Below, one piece after another: positions 34,549 to 43,618 of a stretch of DNA of 64,000 nucleotides. The translations under genes were made by a program, and so were the position numbers. The stretch is from Rudaea cellulosilytica DSM 22992 (GTDB lineage Bacteria; Pseudomonadota; Gammaproteobacteria; Xanthomonadales; Rhodanobacteraceae). The stretch covers positions 533,652-597,651 of the forward strand of contig NZ_KB899241.1 of assembly GCF_000378125.1 (NCBI RefSeq), written 5' to 3'. The notes under the pieces were generated by a model. It saw only the letters and a list, made by a program, of their open reading frames with translations, was not told the origin of the DNA and searched no databases. How positions within the stretch are numbered: position 1 is the first letter of the stretch; each line of letters begins with the position of its first letter.

Positions 34549-35912
34549 GCCGCGTCCTGTGTACTGCCGCGGATCGGCAGGGCGACGAAAAAGCGTGTGC
34601 CGATGCCGGGCTTGGATACGGCGCGGATGCGGCCGCGATGCTGTTCGATGATCTGATAACAGATCGACAGGCCCAGCCCGGTACCCTGCCCGACCGGCTT
34701 GGTCGTGAAGAACGGATCGAAGATGCGCGCGAGATGCTCGGCCGGAATCCCCGCACCATTGTCCTCGACTGCGATCATCAGGTATTGGCCGACTGCATGC
34801 GTGCGCACGCTGATGCGGCCTTGCTCGTGGGCGATCGCCTGTGCGGCGTTCGTGATCAGGTTGAGCAGCACCTGATTGATCTGCGCCGGTGAGCAGACGA
34901 TCTCGGGCACCGTGCCGAACTGGCGCACGACCTCGATGTTCTTCTTGCGCAGCAAGTTGCCGCCGATCTTCAGTGCGCCGTCGACGAGCTGATGCACATC
35001 GACGCGTGCGACCTGCGCCTGGTCGAGGCGGCTGAAGTCCTTGAGACTGCCGACGAGCTCGGAGATCTGGCCGATGCCGAATGCGCTATCGTCGAGCAGG
35101 CCGCCAAGGTCGTCCAGTGCAGCGAGATCGAACCTCCCGCGCTGTGCTTCGAGTTCCTGCAGGTGCGCGGCGAGTTGCGCCTCATCGCCGCCGTCGGCGA
35201 AGAAATCGACAACCTGCTGGTAGGCGCCGATCAGGCCGCGCATGTCGACCAGCGCTTCCTTGGTCATCTCGACGTTGTTGCGCACGTAGCCGAGCGGTGT
35301 ATTGATCTCGTGCGCAATGCCCGCGACCATCTGACCGAGCGAGGCCATCTTCTCCGACTGCACAAGCTGCGCCTGCGACGACCTCAGCTGACGGTTGGCC
35401 TTCTCCAACTCCTGCGAATGTGCGGCCATGCGCCGGTCCATCGCAGCGAGCACGTCGAGCACCTTGCCCATGCCGGTGTAGCGGCCGTCCGCGTCGACGA
35501 CGATGAAGTCCTCCATGATCGGTTGGCGGATGCGCGCGGCGATCGTACGGCTCGCATCCTCGATCGCGGACTCCGCGGCGATGACCAGCGGCTGCGCATG
35601 CATGATGCTGGTGATCGCACGGCGGCCGTACAGTTCGCGCCCGAACGGCTTGATGTAGACGCGCTGCATCAGCTCGTAGCGGCTGACGCTGCCGACCGGT
35701 CTGCCGTCATCGACGACCGGCAACGACAGCCACGCTGCGCTGGCTGCGTCGAGAAAGCGCTCGCCGACCGCGAGCACCGGGGTCGTCGACGCGAGCGGCT
35801 CCAGCCATTCTGCCAACGCGGCGACACACAACTCCGCCTCGGCCGCCACCGGGTTGGCGGAAGCAACGGGAGCGGACGGCAACACCGCGACGGGCTGTAC
35901 TGCGGAATTCAT
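34545..35912 (-). CDS. Cytoplasmic sensor histidine kinase with N-terminal CBS-like domains
   Basis: 455 residues from ATG 35912; a TTG at 35993 is the upstream alternative. There is no membrane segment. The N-terminal region (about 28-160) has two CBS-like halves ([20 protein letters not shown] and [20 protein letters not shown]). A coiled segment leads to HisKA with phospho-acceptor H201 ([17 protein letters not shown]). The ATPase domain has NLITNAAQA (N box), EDNGAGIP (G1), FDPFFTTK (F box) and GQGTGLGLS (G2). CBS pairs often bind adenosyl ligands, so an intracellular signal is likely but unidentified. It is cotranscribed with the regulator at 34548. Confidence 0.88.
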   Translation of the reverse strand: MNSAVQPVAVLPSAPVASANPVAAEAELCVAALAEWLEPLASTTPVLAVGERFLDAASAAWLSLPVVDDGRPVGSVSRYELMQRVYIKPFGRELYGRRAITSIMHAQPLVIAAESAIEDASRTIAARIRQPIMEDFIVVDADGRYTGMGKVLDVLAAMDRRMAAHSQELEKANRQLRSSQAQLVQSEKMASLGQMVAGIAHEINTPLGYVRNNVEMTKEALVDMRGLIGAYQQVVDFFADGGDEAQLAAHLQELEAQRGRFDLAALDDLGGLLDDSAFGIGQISELVGSLKDFSRLDQAQVARVDVHQLVDGALKIGGNLLRKKNIEVVRQFGTVPEIVCSPAQINQVLLNLITNAAQAIAHEQGRISVRTHAVGQYLMIAVEDNGAGIPAEHLARIFDPFFTTKPVGQGTGLGLSICYQIIEQHRGRIRAVSKPGIGTRFFVALPIRGSTQDAA

Positions 35913-36020
35913 CGGCTGGATCGGAATGCCGGACGGATTGCGCAGCACGCAGCGCAAACCTGTCCCCTGTGGGCGCACACCATCGCAGATCAATATGGAT
36001 GCGGTATGACAGTCGCGTGA

Positions 36021-36040
36021 CCTTTGCGCCGAGGCAAAGG
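36021..36040 (-). other. Stem-loop in the spacer between trpC and the histidine kinase gene
   Basis: CCTTTGC (36021-36027) and GCAAAGG (36034-36040) form a 7-bp stem with a 6-nt loop, about 110 bp upstream of the kinase ATG. There is no T-tract on either strand. The rest of the 289-bp spacer (35913-36201) shows no gene. It could be a trpC 3'-end structure or a leader element. Confidence 0.35.
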
Positions 36041-36201
36041 CAACGCGCGTCGAAAATCACGCGACGGCTCAGGCAATCTCCGGGTCACCGCCCGCGGGCG
36101 GCCCGCCCGACTTCACCACTCGACGATGGCGAGGCGCTGGCGCAGGCGCAGGCGCAGCGACAGTTTCGCAATCAGTGTGGGGGAATTCTTTGCTTCCTGG
36201 C

Positions 36202-36993
36202 TCACTTCGAGAACAGGCGCCGCAGTTCTGCGCCGGGATCCTCTGCGCGCATGAAAGTCTCGCCGACGAGGAACGCGTGCACGTCGGCGCCGCGCATCCT
36301 CGCAACGTCTTCGCGCGTGACGATGCCACTTTCGGTAACGAGCAGCCGCTGCGCTGGCACGCGCGAGCGCAGCTCCAACGTGGTGTCGAGTGTTGTCGCG
36401 AACGTGCGCAGATTGCGGTTGTTGATGCCGATCAGGCGTGCTGGGGTCGCCAGCGCGCGCTCGAGCTCCTCACCGTCGTGCACTTCGACGAGCACGTCCA
36501 TGCCGAGCTCAGCGGCAAGCTCGGAGAGTTCGACCAGGGCTGCGTCGCCAAGCGCGGCGACTATCAGCAGGATGCAGTCCGCACCGAGCACACGCGCTTC
36601 GTAGACCTGGTAGGGATCGATCGTGAAATCCTTGCGCAGTACGGGCAGCGAGCACGCGCTGCGCGCCTCTTGCAGGTAGGCGTCGGCGCCCTGAAAAAAA
36701 TCGACATCGGTCAGCACCGACAGGCAGGCGGCACCACCGGCCTCGTAGCTGCGTGCGATCTCGGCAGGACGGAAGTCGGGACGCATCACGCCCTTCGACG
36801 GACTCGCCTTCTTCACTTCGGCGATCACGCCGGCTTGCCCGGTCGCAATCTTCGCCTCGATCGCCGCAACGAAGCCGCGCACCGGCGGCGCATCGTCCAC
36901 CCGTGCAGACAAATCGCGCAACGATACGCGTGCACTACGCTCGCGAATCTCCTCAGCCTTGCGCGCGAGGATCGTTTTCAGGATATCGCTCAT
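36202..36993 (-). CDS. trpC: Indole-3-glycerol phosphate synthase
   Basis: 263 residues, monofunctional (no TrpF domain). It closes the indole ring from CdRP in tryptophan synthesis. The TIM-barrel active-site motifs are [16 protein letters not shown] (catalytic Lys and the conserved SPS), [35 protein letters not shown] (catalytic Lys), [23 protein letters not shown] and VTESGI. The start overlaps the stop of the ABM-domain gene by 4 bp. It is the last clear trp gene of the cluster; trpB, trpA and trpF are not in the window. Confidence 0.96.
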   Translation of the reverse strand: MSDILKTILARKAEEIRERSARVSLRDLSARVDDAPPVRGFVAAIEAKIATGQAGVIAEVKKASPSKGVMRPDFRPAEIARSYEAGGAACLSVLTDVDFFQGADAYLQEARSACSLPVLRKDFTIDPYQVYEARVLGADCILLIVAALGDAALVELSELAAELGMDVLVEVHDGEELERALATPARLIGINNRNLRTFATTLDTTLELRSRVPAQRLLVTESGIVTREDVARMRGADVHAFLVGETFMRAEDPGAELRRLFSK

Positions 36994-37334
36994 CCGTGCT
37001 GCGGACCGCCGTAGGCGCGCTCGACCTTGGCCACGCGTACCTCGAAATGCTCGTACCACTCGCGCTTGCCGCGCTCGCGTGTCGCCGCATGCTCGGCGTG
37101 GTTGCGCCAGGCGCGGATGTTTTCCTCGCTGTCGAAATAGGCGACGGTGATACCGAAGCCTTGCGCATCGCGCGCGGACTCGGCACCGAGAAACCCCGCT
37201 TGCTTCTGCACGAGTTCGAACATCGCGTCGGCCGCCGCGGCGTAGTCCGCCTCGCCGTGGCCGTTGCGCCGCGAGGAGAAGATCACCGCGTAGTACGGCG
37301 GCTGCGGCAGCCGCGCGAATCCCAATCCACTCAT
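36990..37334 (-). CDS. Antibiotic-biosynthesis-monooxygenase (ABM) domain protein in the trp operon
   Basis: 114 residues. The ferredoxin-like ABM fold shows in [11 protein letters not shown] (first strand), a helix with [16 protein letters not shown], and [17 protein letters not shown], the typical W-x-x-x-x-H block. ABM proteins include small heme-degrading and quinol-oxidising enzymes as well as many of unknown role. The gene overlaps trpD by 4 bp at its start and trpC by 4 bp at its end, so it is fully embedded in the operon and translationally coupled. A role connected to anthranilate or indole intermediates is conceivable but unsupported. Confidence 0.85.
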   Translation of the reverse strand: MSGLGFARLPQPPYYAVIFSSRRNGHGEADYAAAADAMFELVQKQAGFLGAESARDAQGFGITVAYFDSEENIRAWRNHAEHAATRERGKREWYEHFEVRVAKVERAYGGPQHG

Positions 37335-38383
37335 GTCTGCGCTTCCTTCAGGCGCCGTGTCGTGGCGACGAACTCATCGAGCTTGGCGCGCGCCGCGCCG
37401 CTTTCGAGAGTCGCCATCGCCGTCTCGATGCCGGACGCGATCGAACCGATCGCGCCGGAGGCGTACAAGGCCGCGCCCGCATTGAGCGCAACGATGTCGC
37501 GCGCGGCACCCGCGCGGTTATCCAGCGCCTCGAGCACGCGCGCCTTCGACTGCTCGGGATTCTCCACGCGCAACACTGCGCTGTCGACCACGCTCAGGCC
37601 GTACTGCGCCGGCTGGATCTCGTATTCTTCGACCGCTCCGTCACGCAGCTCACCGATCAGGGTCGGCCCCGCGAGCGAAATCTCGTCCATGCCGTCACGC
37701 CCCCAGACGACGAGCGCATTGCCTGCGCCGAGTCGTTGCAGCACGCGCACCTGGATGCCGACAAGATCGGGATGGAACACGCCCATGAGGATGTGCGAGG
37801 CGCCGGCCGGGTTGGTCAGCGGCCCGAGGATATTGAACAGCGTGCGCACGCCCATTTCCTTGCGTACCGCGCCGACGTTCTTCATCGCCGGATGATGGTT
37901 CGGCGCATACATGAAGCCGATACCGGTTTGCTCGAGACACTGCGCGACCTGCGCCGGCGCGAGATCAATCGCCGCCCCAAACGCTTCGAGCACGTCGGCG
38001 CTGCCGGACTTCGACGAAGCGCTGCGATTGCCATGCTTGGCCACGCGCGCACCGGCCGCGGCGACGACGAACATCGACGCGGTAGAGATGTTGAACGTGT
38101 TCGAGCCATCACCACCCGTGCCGACGATGTCGACAAGATGGCGATTCGCCTCGGCATCCTGCGCCAGCGGCACCTTCGCCGCCATCTCGCGCATCACGCG
38201 TGCGGCCGCGGCGATCTCGCCGACGGTTTCCTTCTTCACGCGCAGGCCGGCGAGGATCGCGGCCGTCATCGTCGGCGATACCTCGCCACGCATGATCTGG
38301 CCCATCAGGTCGATCATCTCATCGTGAAAAATCTCGCGATGCTCGATCGTGCGCTGCAGCGCCTGTTGCGGGGTGATCGACAT
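37331..38383 (-). CDS. trpD: Anthranilate phosphoribosyltransferase
   Basis: 350 residues. It transfers phosphoribose from PRPP to anthranilate. Diagnostic motifs are [18 protein letters not shown] (PRPP-binding GTGGD loop), [19 protein letters not shown] (the KHGN...SS.SGSAD signature) and [37 protein letters not shown], of which [11 protein letters not shown] is the anthranilate-side motif. It starts 3 bp after trpG and ends overlapping the ABM gene. The anthranilate synthase subunits are separate genes here (trpE and trpG), not fused to trpD. Confidence 0.96.
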   Translation of the reverse strand: MSITPQQALQRTIEHREIFHDEMIDLMGQIMRGEVSPTMTAAILAGLRVKKETVGEIAAAARVMREMAAKVPLAQDAEANRHLVDIVGTGGDGSNTFNISTASMFVVAAAGARVAKHGNRSASSKSGSADVLEAFGAAIDLAPAQVAQCLEQTGIGFMYAPNHHPAMKNVGAVRKEMGVRTLFNILGPLTNPAGASHILMGVFHPDLVGIQVRVLQRLGAGNALVVWGRDGMDEISLAGPTLIGELRDGAVEEYEIQPAQYGLSVVDSAVLRVENPEQSKARVLEALDNRAGAARDIVALNAGAALYASGAIGSIASGIETAMATLESGAARAKLDEFVATTRRLKEAQT

Positions 38384-38386
38384 CGC

Positions 38387-38980
38387 TTACGCCGCCAGTT
38401 TCGGCGCATGCAGGAAATTGCGCAGCTGATCGTGCCCGTGCTGAGTCATGATCGACTCGGGGTGGAACTGCACACCCTCGATCGGCAGTGTCCTGTGACG
38501 CAGGCCCATGATCTCGTCGATGCTGCCGTCGGCGTGCTGCGTCCACGCGGTGATTTCAAGGCAGGCCGGCAAAGTATCCTTTTCCACAATGAGAGAATGA
38601 TACCGTGTCGCCTCGAACGGATTCGGCAGGCCGGCGAACACGCCGACATTCTTGTGGTGAATCGGCGAGGTTTTGCCGTGCATGATCGTGCGCGCGCGCA
38701 CCACTCTGCCACCGAATGCCTGCCCGATCGCCTGGTGGCCGAGGCAGACACCGAGGATCGGCACCTGGCCGCCGAGCTTCTCGATCACGGCAAGCGACAC
38801 GCCGGCCTCGTTCGGTGTGCACGGACCGGGCGAGATCACGATCTTCTCCGGCGCCAGCTTGCCGATATCCGCAACGCTCAGCTCGTCGTTGCGCACTACG
38901 CGCACGTCCTCACCGAGCTCGCCCAGATACTGAACGAGGTTGTAGGTGAAGCTGTCGTAATTGTCGATCATCAGAATCAT
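38387..38980 (-). CDS. trpG: Anthranilate synthase component II (glutamine amidotransferase)
   Basis: 197 residues from ATG 38980 ([20 protein letters not shown]). It releases ammonia from glutamine for TrpE. The class I amidotransferase triad is visible: Cys79 in [10 protein letters not shown], and His and Glu in VQFHPES near the C-terminus. The [11 protein letters not shown] oxyanion-side motif is present. The same subunit may also serve p-aminobenzoate synthesis in related bacteria. It lies 91 bp downstream of trpE, in a gap where I see no terminator. Confidence 0.96.
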   Translation of the reverse strand: MILMIDNYDSFTYNLVQYLGELGEDVRVVRNDELSVADIGKLAPEKIVISPGPCTPNEAGVSLAVIEKLGGQVPILGVCLGHQAIGQAFGGRVVRARTIMHGKTSPIHHKNVGVFAGLPNPFEATRYHSLIVEKDTLPACLEITAWTQHADGSIDEIMGLRHRTLPIEGVQFHPESIMTQHGHDQLRNFLHAPKLAA

Positions 38981-39071
38981 CGTGTGGGCCCTTGCTACGG
39001 CGAACGAATGGCAGCGCCATTGCCGCGCATGCACATCTTAGCGGTTTGTCGGACTTGCAGCGACGGATCGG

Positions 39072-40547
39072 CTACAGCCCACCCACCGCCTGTGCCACTG
39101 CACGGAACAGTGCGCGGCATTTGTTCATCGTTTCCTTCCACTCGAGCTCGGGCACCGAATCGGCGACGACGCCGCCCGCGGCCTGCACGTGCAGTTGGCC
39201 GTCCTGCACGATCGCGGTGCGGATCGCGATGGCAAGGTCGGCCTCGTCGTGCCAGTTCCAGTAGCCGATCGCACCGCCATAGACGCCGCGCTTGACCGTT
39301 TCGAGTTCAGCAATCACTTCCATCGCGCGCACCTTCGGCGCGCCGGTCAGCGTGCCTGCCGGAAACGTCGCGCGGAACACGTCCATGAAACTCAGTCCGG
39401 CTTTCAGCTTGCCGACGACTTCGGAGACGATGTGCATGACGTGCGAGTAGCGTTCGACGACCATGTTCGCGGTGAGCTCGACCGTGCCGGTTTCGGCGAT
39501 GCGACCGACGTCGTTGCGTCCGAGGTCGATCAGCATGAGGTGCTCAGCGCGTTCCTTCGGGTCGGCAAGCAGCTCCGCTTCCATCGCCGCGTCATCCTCG
39601 GGCGTGTGCCCGCGCCGGCGCGTGCCGGCGATCGGGCGCAGCACGACCTGTTCGCCCTGCGCGCGCACGAGAATTTCCGGCGAGGAGCCGATGATTTGCT
39701 CGCTGCCGAGATCGATGAAATACATGTACGGCGACGGATTCAACGCGCGCAGTGCGCGGTAGACGTCGAGCGGACGCGAACGGAACGGCACGCTGAGGCG
39801 CTGGCTGATCTGCACCTGGAACACATCGCCCGCATAGACGTATTCCTTGGCCTTTTCCACCGCGGCAAGGTAGTCGTCCTTCGGAAAACTCGAAACGAAA
39901 TGCGACTCGTCGATCGCCTTCGGATCGACGATGTCGGGATAAGCCGCGCTGGTCGAGCGCAGCCGATGCACGAGCGAGTCGAGCCGGCGCTGCGCGCGCG
40001 CGTAGGCGCGCGGCTCGGCCGGATCGGCATTGACGATGAGATAGAGCTTGCCCTTCAAATTGTCGAAAACGGCGAGCTCTTCGGCGAGCATGAGGCAGAT
40101 GTCGGGCATGCCGAGCTGGTCCGGCTTCGCGTCGGCCTTGACCTTGTGCTCGATGTAGCTTGCGCATTCGTAGCCGAAATAACCGACCAGGCCGCCGGCG
40201 AATTTCGGCAGACCCTCGATGCGTGGCACCTTGTACTGTGCTTTGATCTGCGCGATTTCGGCGAGCGGATCGGCGACCTCGCGCTCCTCGATCGTCTCGC
40301 CTTCCTCGCTGATCGTCAGGCGATGGCCGTAGACGCGGATCACGCGGCGTGCCGGCAGGCCGATGATCGAATAGCGTCCCCAGCGCGCGCCGCCCTCGAC
40401 CGATTCGAACAGATAGGCATACGGCCCATCGGCGAGTTTGAGGTAGACCGACAGCGGCGTGTCGAGATCGGACAACACCTCGCGCACGAGCGGAATGCGG
40501 TTGTAGCCCTGCGCGGCGAGTGCGGCGAATTCTGCGGGAGAGATCAC
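39072..40547 (-). CDS. trpE: Anthranilate synthase component I
   Basis: 491 residues. It converts chorismate plus ammonia to anthranilate. The N-terminal half contains the feedback pocket (LVREVLSDLDTPLSVYLKLA, and ARWGRYSIIG). The chorismate-binding half carries VQISQRLSVPF, NPSPYMYFIDLG, SSPEILVR, RPIAGTRRRG, DLGRNDVGR, PAGTLTGAPKVRAME and GGAIGYW. Tryptophan feedback inhibition is usual for the family. I looked for a Trp-rich leader peptide upstream and found none. A plausible promoter is at 40606-40577. Confidence 0.96.
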   Translation of the reverse strand: MISPAEFAALAAQGYNRIPLVREVLSDLDTPLSVYLKLADGPYAYLFESVEGGARWGRYSIIGLPARRVIRVYGHRLTISEEGETIEEREVADPLAEIAQIKAQYKVPRIEGLPKFAGGLVGYFGYECASYIEHKVKADAKPDQLGMPDICLMLAEELAVFDNLKGKLYLIVNADPAEPRAYARAQRRLDSLVHRLRSTSAAYPDIVDPKAIDESHFVSSFPKDDYLAAVEKAKEYVYAGDVFQVQISQRLSVPFRSRPLDVYRALRALNPSPYMYFIDLGSEQIIGSSPEILVRAQGEQVVLRPIAGTRRRGHTPEDDAAMEAELLADPKERAEHLMLIDLGRNDVGRIAETGTVELTANMVVERYSHVMHIVSEVVGKLKAGLSFMDVFRATFPAGTLTGAPKVRAMEVIAELETVKRGVYGGAIGYWNWHDEADLAIAIRTAIVQDGQLHVQAAGGVVADSVPELEWKETMNKCRALFRAVAQAVGGL

Positions 40548-40576
40548 GGGTCAGAACGGCAACGAAAGGGCTGCCG

Positions 40577-40606
40577 AAGATAGCAAGCTATGCTGCTTTG
40601 CGCCAA
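40577..40606 (-). promoter_or_regulatory. Candidate trpE promoter
   Basis: On the minus strand, TTGGCG (40606-40601), an 18-bp spacer and TATCTT (40582-40577) precede trpE by about 30 bp. ATAGC/GCTAT (40580-40591), a short dyad, overlaps the -10. No trp-type attenuator hairpin with T-tract follows. Confidence 0.4.
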
Positions 40607-40627
40607 TCACCCGGCACAAGGACGCCG

Positions 40628-40650
40628 GCGCAGGCACGACGGGCCTGCGC
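40628..40650 (-). other. GC-rich stem-loop between the Sel1-type gene and trpE
   Basis: GCGCAGGC (40628-40635) and GCCTGCGC (40643-40650) are perfect 8-bp arms around a 7-nt loop, starting 14 bp after the stop of the upstream Sel1-type gene. Position suits a transcription stop or 3'-end structure, but there is no T-tract. Confidence 0.4.
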
Positions 40651-40663
40651 GTTCATCGAGGCA

Positions 40664-41407
40664 TCACTTGCCCTCGGGCGCGTCGAGCGGTTCTTGCGAA
40701 GCGTTCTTCAGCGCGTCGGCGGACACTTTCAGCGGCGTCACCGCACCGACCCGGACATGCCCGGTGATCTTTCCGATCAGCTCGTCGCGGGTATCGCCTT
40801 GGTGGCGGTAGTAACGGAAACCAGATTCGCCGAGCGAACCGTTGCTGGACGCGCCGGTTTCGTACACGGTGAGGTTGCCGACGTAGCCCAGGTGCGAACC
40901 GGTGGCGCCGCGCGCCTCCATCTCGTACCGCCGCACTGCACGCGGCAGGCTCGCCGCATCACCATATTTCTCGTCGAGTTGCTTGAACAATTCGCCCGCC
41001 TGGCGCTTTTCGCTCTCGTTGAGGCTGGCATAGGCGACCTGCAGGGCGCGTACAGCGAGATCGTCCTGCGCCTCCGCCGCTATGCCGAGCCAGGCGACGC
41101 CGCGCACGCGATCAACTGGAATGCCGATGCCGTTGTAGTACATGAGCCCAGCGTTATATTGCGCGATCTTGTTCGCCCAGAATCCGGCCAGCTCGTACAT
41201 GCGCAGCGCGGTGACATAGCTCTTCTTCGACAGATAGAACTGCGCCTTGTACTGGAAGTACTTGCCCGGAAAGAAGTTGCCGGGTGGGTCGTTGCTCGCG
41301 AACGCCGCCGAATCCATGCCGTAGTCGTGCATGGCGAAGGCCGGCGCCGCCGCACCGCACAACAATGCAACGATGAACAAACCCAAACTTGCCTTGATCC
41401 TGCGCAT
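40664..41407 (-). CDS. Exported Sel1/TPR-repeat-like protein of unknown function
   Basis: 247 residues from ATG 41407, which opens a signal peptide (MRRIKASLGLFIVALLCG, cleavage near AFAMHD). The middle contains a Sel1/TPR-like helical repeat region (KKSYVTALRMYELAGFWANK, QYNAGLMYYNGIG, VRGVAWLGIAAEAQ). The C-terminus is beta-rich with no recognised family. Sel1 proteins are usually adaptors. It lies 88 bp downstream of the pdsS kinase on the same strand and upstream of trpE. A connection to the PdsRS system is possible. Confidence 0.78.
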   Translation of the reverse strand: MRRIKASLGLFIVALLCGAAAPAFAMHDYGMDSAAFASNDPPGNFFPGKYFQYKAQFYLSKKSYVTALRMYELAGFWANKIAQYNAGLMYYNGIGIPVDRVRGVAWLGIAAEAQDDLAVRALQVAYASLNESEKRQAGELFKQLDEKYGDAASLPRAVRRYEMEARGATGSHLGYVGNLTVYETGASSNGSLGESGFRYYRHQGDTRDELIGKITGHVRVGAVTPLKVSADALKNASQEPLDAPEGK

Positions 41408-41495
41408 ACGAGTCGCCCGGGAGTCTTTGCCTGGGACTGGACGTGACAGCGCCGATATTCGTCGCAACTCCATGTCAGTTCAAGTCCTCGACTGG

Positions 41496-43559
41496 TCAAC
41501 CGGCGAGCGAACGCCGTGGCATGCCATGCAGTTCCAGCGAGAACACGACGCCTGTGCCGTCCGGCAGATTGCGCGCCGTCGCCACGCCGCGATGCAGCTC
41601 GGCAATCAGGCGCACGATCGACAGACCGAGGCCGAGATGCGGCGGCTCGGCAGGCGCGCCGTTGACCACAGTGGCCTTCTGCGCCGTGGACGGGCGCACG
41701 CTGACAAGCGATTCGAACAGGCGATCGGCCATGCCGACGGGCAAAGGCGGCCCCTGGTTGGCGACGCTGACGATCGCGCCATCGCCATTCGCGCGCAGGG
41801 CGATGCGGATCCAGCCATTCTCGGCGGTGAAGCTGCGCGCATTGTCGATGAGCTTGTCGAGCGCCTGCGCGATCAGCTCCGGCGCGCCGTGCATGAGTAG
41901 CGGCGACGCAGGCAGATCGGCCTCGACGCGGCGCGGCGCGAGCAGCGGCCGATAGGCATCGACGCAGCCGCGCACGACCGCGGTGAGGTCGAACTCCTCC
42001 GCGTCGACGCCGTGGATCGCACGCTCCATGCGGCTCGCTTCGCTCATCGCGCGCACGATCGCGCCGAGGCGCTCGGCGCCGCTGCGTGCGCGTACGAGGT
42101 AAGTGCGCGCATCGGTCGACACCGACTGCTGGTCGAGATTGTCGAGTGAGGATTTGACGATTGCGAGCGGCGTCTGAAGCTCATGCGAGAGCTTGGAGGC
42201 GAGGGTACGCAGATAGTCGGTGTACACGCTCACCTCGTCGAGCAGATGGGCGAAGCTGCGCGCCAGATCGCCGAGCTCGTCCTTCGCTCCCAGCAGCGGC
42301 AGCGGAACCTGCCGTTCGCCGCCACGTTCCACCCTGCCGCTCGCATGCTTGGCGCGTTCGACCGCGTCGCGCAGGCGGCGGATGCGCACGCCGAGCACGC
42401 CGGCGAAGGCGAACAGCACGGCCCCCGCGAACAGCAGCGCACCGAGGCTTGCGCCGATCAGGATCAGCAGCGCACGGTTGGTCAACAACGGCAGCGCATC
42501 GCCGGATTGTTCGAGCAGCAACGCGCCGCGCACTTCGTTGTTGTCCTTCAACGGCACCGCGGCGGCAAGCACGACGCTGCTGCCCTGATTAGGCGCCGGA
42601 TGCCACGCGGTCGCGGCAACGCCGGACAGCGCCTGCCAGATCTCGGGCGAGGACAGGCGCGGCAGGTTGGTCGCGAAATCCTGTGCCCGCGTCATGTCGG
42701 GCGCGATCAGGCTGCGGTAGATCAGATTCTCGAACCAGCGCCGCAGCGCCGGCGTCGACGATTTCGAAGGCAGCGCCGCAAGCTGACCCGACTCGGCGAC
42801 GACCCAGCCTTCGGCGCTGAGCACGCGCACGCGCATACCGTCCGGCGCGAACTGGGCGAGATCGGAGGACAAGTCGGGCGAACGCAACAACAGCGGGCGC
42901 AATTCGATGTGCGCGTTGTTCGGTGCGTCGGCATCGAACTCGTTGAGCGTGAGCGAGTCGGGCATCTGCGCGCGCGGCAGACGCAGTTCGACGCGATAGC
43001 CGTCGCTGTCCTCCTGCCAATAGCCGCCAAGCACCTGCGGCAGCGTGTTGCCTTCGCCGTCGAGCACACGCGCCTCGAACGTTCCCGGCGCCGCATTCGC
43101 GATCAGATAGCGGCGCAAGTCGTTGTCGTGAGCCAGACTCAGGGTCAGGTGGTCGTGCAGCAGCGCATTGTCGTCGCTTGCGTCCGTGCGCGTCGCGTCG
43201 CGTACCTGTGCAAGCAAATAAAGGTAGTCATCGTCCGCGCAAAGCAGGAGTTTGGCTTTCTGCGCGTCGTCGGCGGGGCCGATGTTCTGCGCGTACGGCA
43301 TCAACGCGTTCCAGTCGTCGGCGTAACCGTCGATGCGCATGCCGCGCGCGCAGGGATGCACGTAGAACGCCTGCCCGGCCGGCGGCAGCACGGTCTTCAG
43401 CGCCGCGAGGCTGCGCGCGAGCGCCTTCGCCGACGCCGTCAGTGTCTGTTCCTGGCCTTGGCGCAGCAACTCTTCCATCTGCCGCACGATCAGCCAGCCC
43501 GCCAGCGGCAGGGCCAGCGTGGACAGGGCGAGGAGAAGAAGTTTGAAGCGGAGCGACAT
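41496..43559 (-). CDS. pdsS: Sensor histidine kinase of the proteobacterial dedicated sortase system type (PdsS)
   Basis: 687 residues. An N-terminal membrane segment (LLLLALSTLALPLAGWLIV) and a second near 368-390 flank a large periplasmic sensor. That sensor opens with a CBM9-like block (ARGMRIDGYADDWNALM, LLCADDDYLYLLAQVRD). HAMP and HisKA follow (TLASKLSHELQTPLAIVKSSL, phospho-acceptor His), then a HATPase with LDKLIDNARSFT (N box) and PHLGLGLSIVRLIAE (G box). Length and layout match the kinase that is normally encoded beside a sortase and its target. No sortase or LPxTG-like target is present in this window. It follows pdsR on the same strand after a 59-bp gap containing a stem-loop. Confidence 0.85.
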   Translation of the reverse strand: MSLRFKLLLLALSTLALPLAGWLIVRQMEELLRQGQEQTLTASAKALARSLAALKTVLPPAGQAFYVHPCARGMRIDGYADDWNALMPYAQNIGPADDAQKAKLLLCADDDYLYLLAQVRDATRTDASDDNALLHDHLTLSLAHDNDLRRYLIANAAPGTFEARVLDGEGNTLPQVLGGYWQEDSDGYRVELRLPRAQMPDSLTLNEFDADAPNNAHIELRPLLLRSPDLSSDLAQFAPDGMRVRVLSAEGWVVAESGQLAALPSKSSTPALRRWFENLIYRSLIAPDMTRAQDFATNLPRLSSPEIWQALSGVAATAWHPAPNQGSSVVLAAAVPLKDNNEVRGALLLEQSGDALPLLTNRALLILIGASLGALLFAGAVLFAFAGVLGVRIRRLRDAVERAKHASGRVERGGERQVPLPLLGAKDELGDLARSFAHLLDEVSVYTDYLRTLASKLSHELQTPLAIVKSSLDNLDQQSVSTDARTYLVRARSGAERLGAIVRAMSEASRMERAIHGVDAEEFDLTAVVRGCVDAYRPLLAPRRVEADLPASPLLMHGAPELIAQALDKLIDNARSFTAENGWIRIALRANGDGAIVSVANQGPPLPVGMADRLFESLVSVRPSTAQKATVVNGAPAEPPHLGLGLSIVRLIAELHRGVATARNLPDGTGVVFSLELHGMPRRSLAG

Positions 43560-43582
43560 GGGTCAAGGCGCCGGCGCAGTTG

Positions 43583-43611
43583 CTTTCCTCCTCCCGCCGG
43601 GAGAAGGAAAG
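43583..43611. repeat. Intercistronic stem-loop between pdsR and pdsS
   Basis: Arms CTTTCCTCCTCCC (43583-43595) and GGGAGAAGGAAAG (43599-43611) surround a 3-nt loop. On the minus strand, the transcribed one, the single mismatch becomes a G-U pair, giving a fully paired 13-bp stem. It has no T-tract. Similar C/T-rich hairpins recur between genes in Xanthomonadales genomes, so this may be one of a dispersed family. Confidence 0.55.
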
Positions 43612-43618
43612 AACAGCT

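Noticed and set aside
40548-40663. Possible trp leader peptide upstream of trpE
   Set aside because: No short frame with clustered Trp codons and no terminator T-tract; only a promoter and plain stem-loops are visible.
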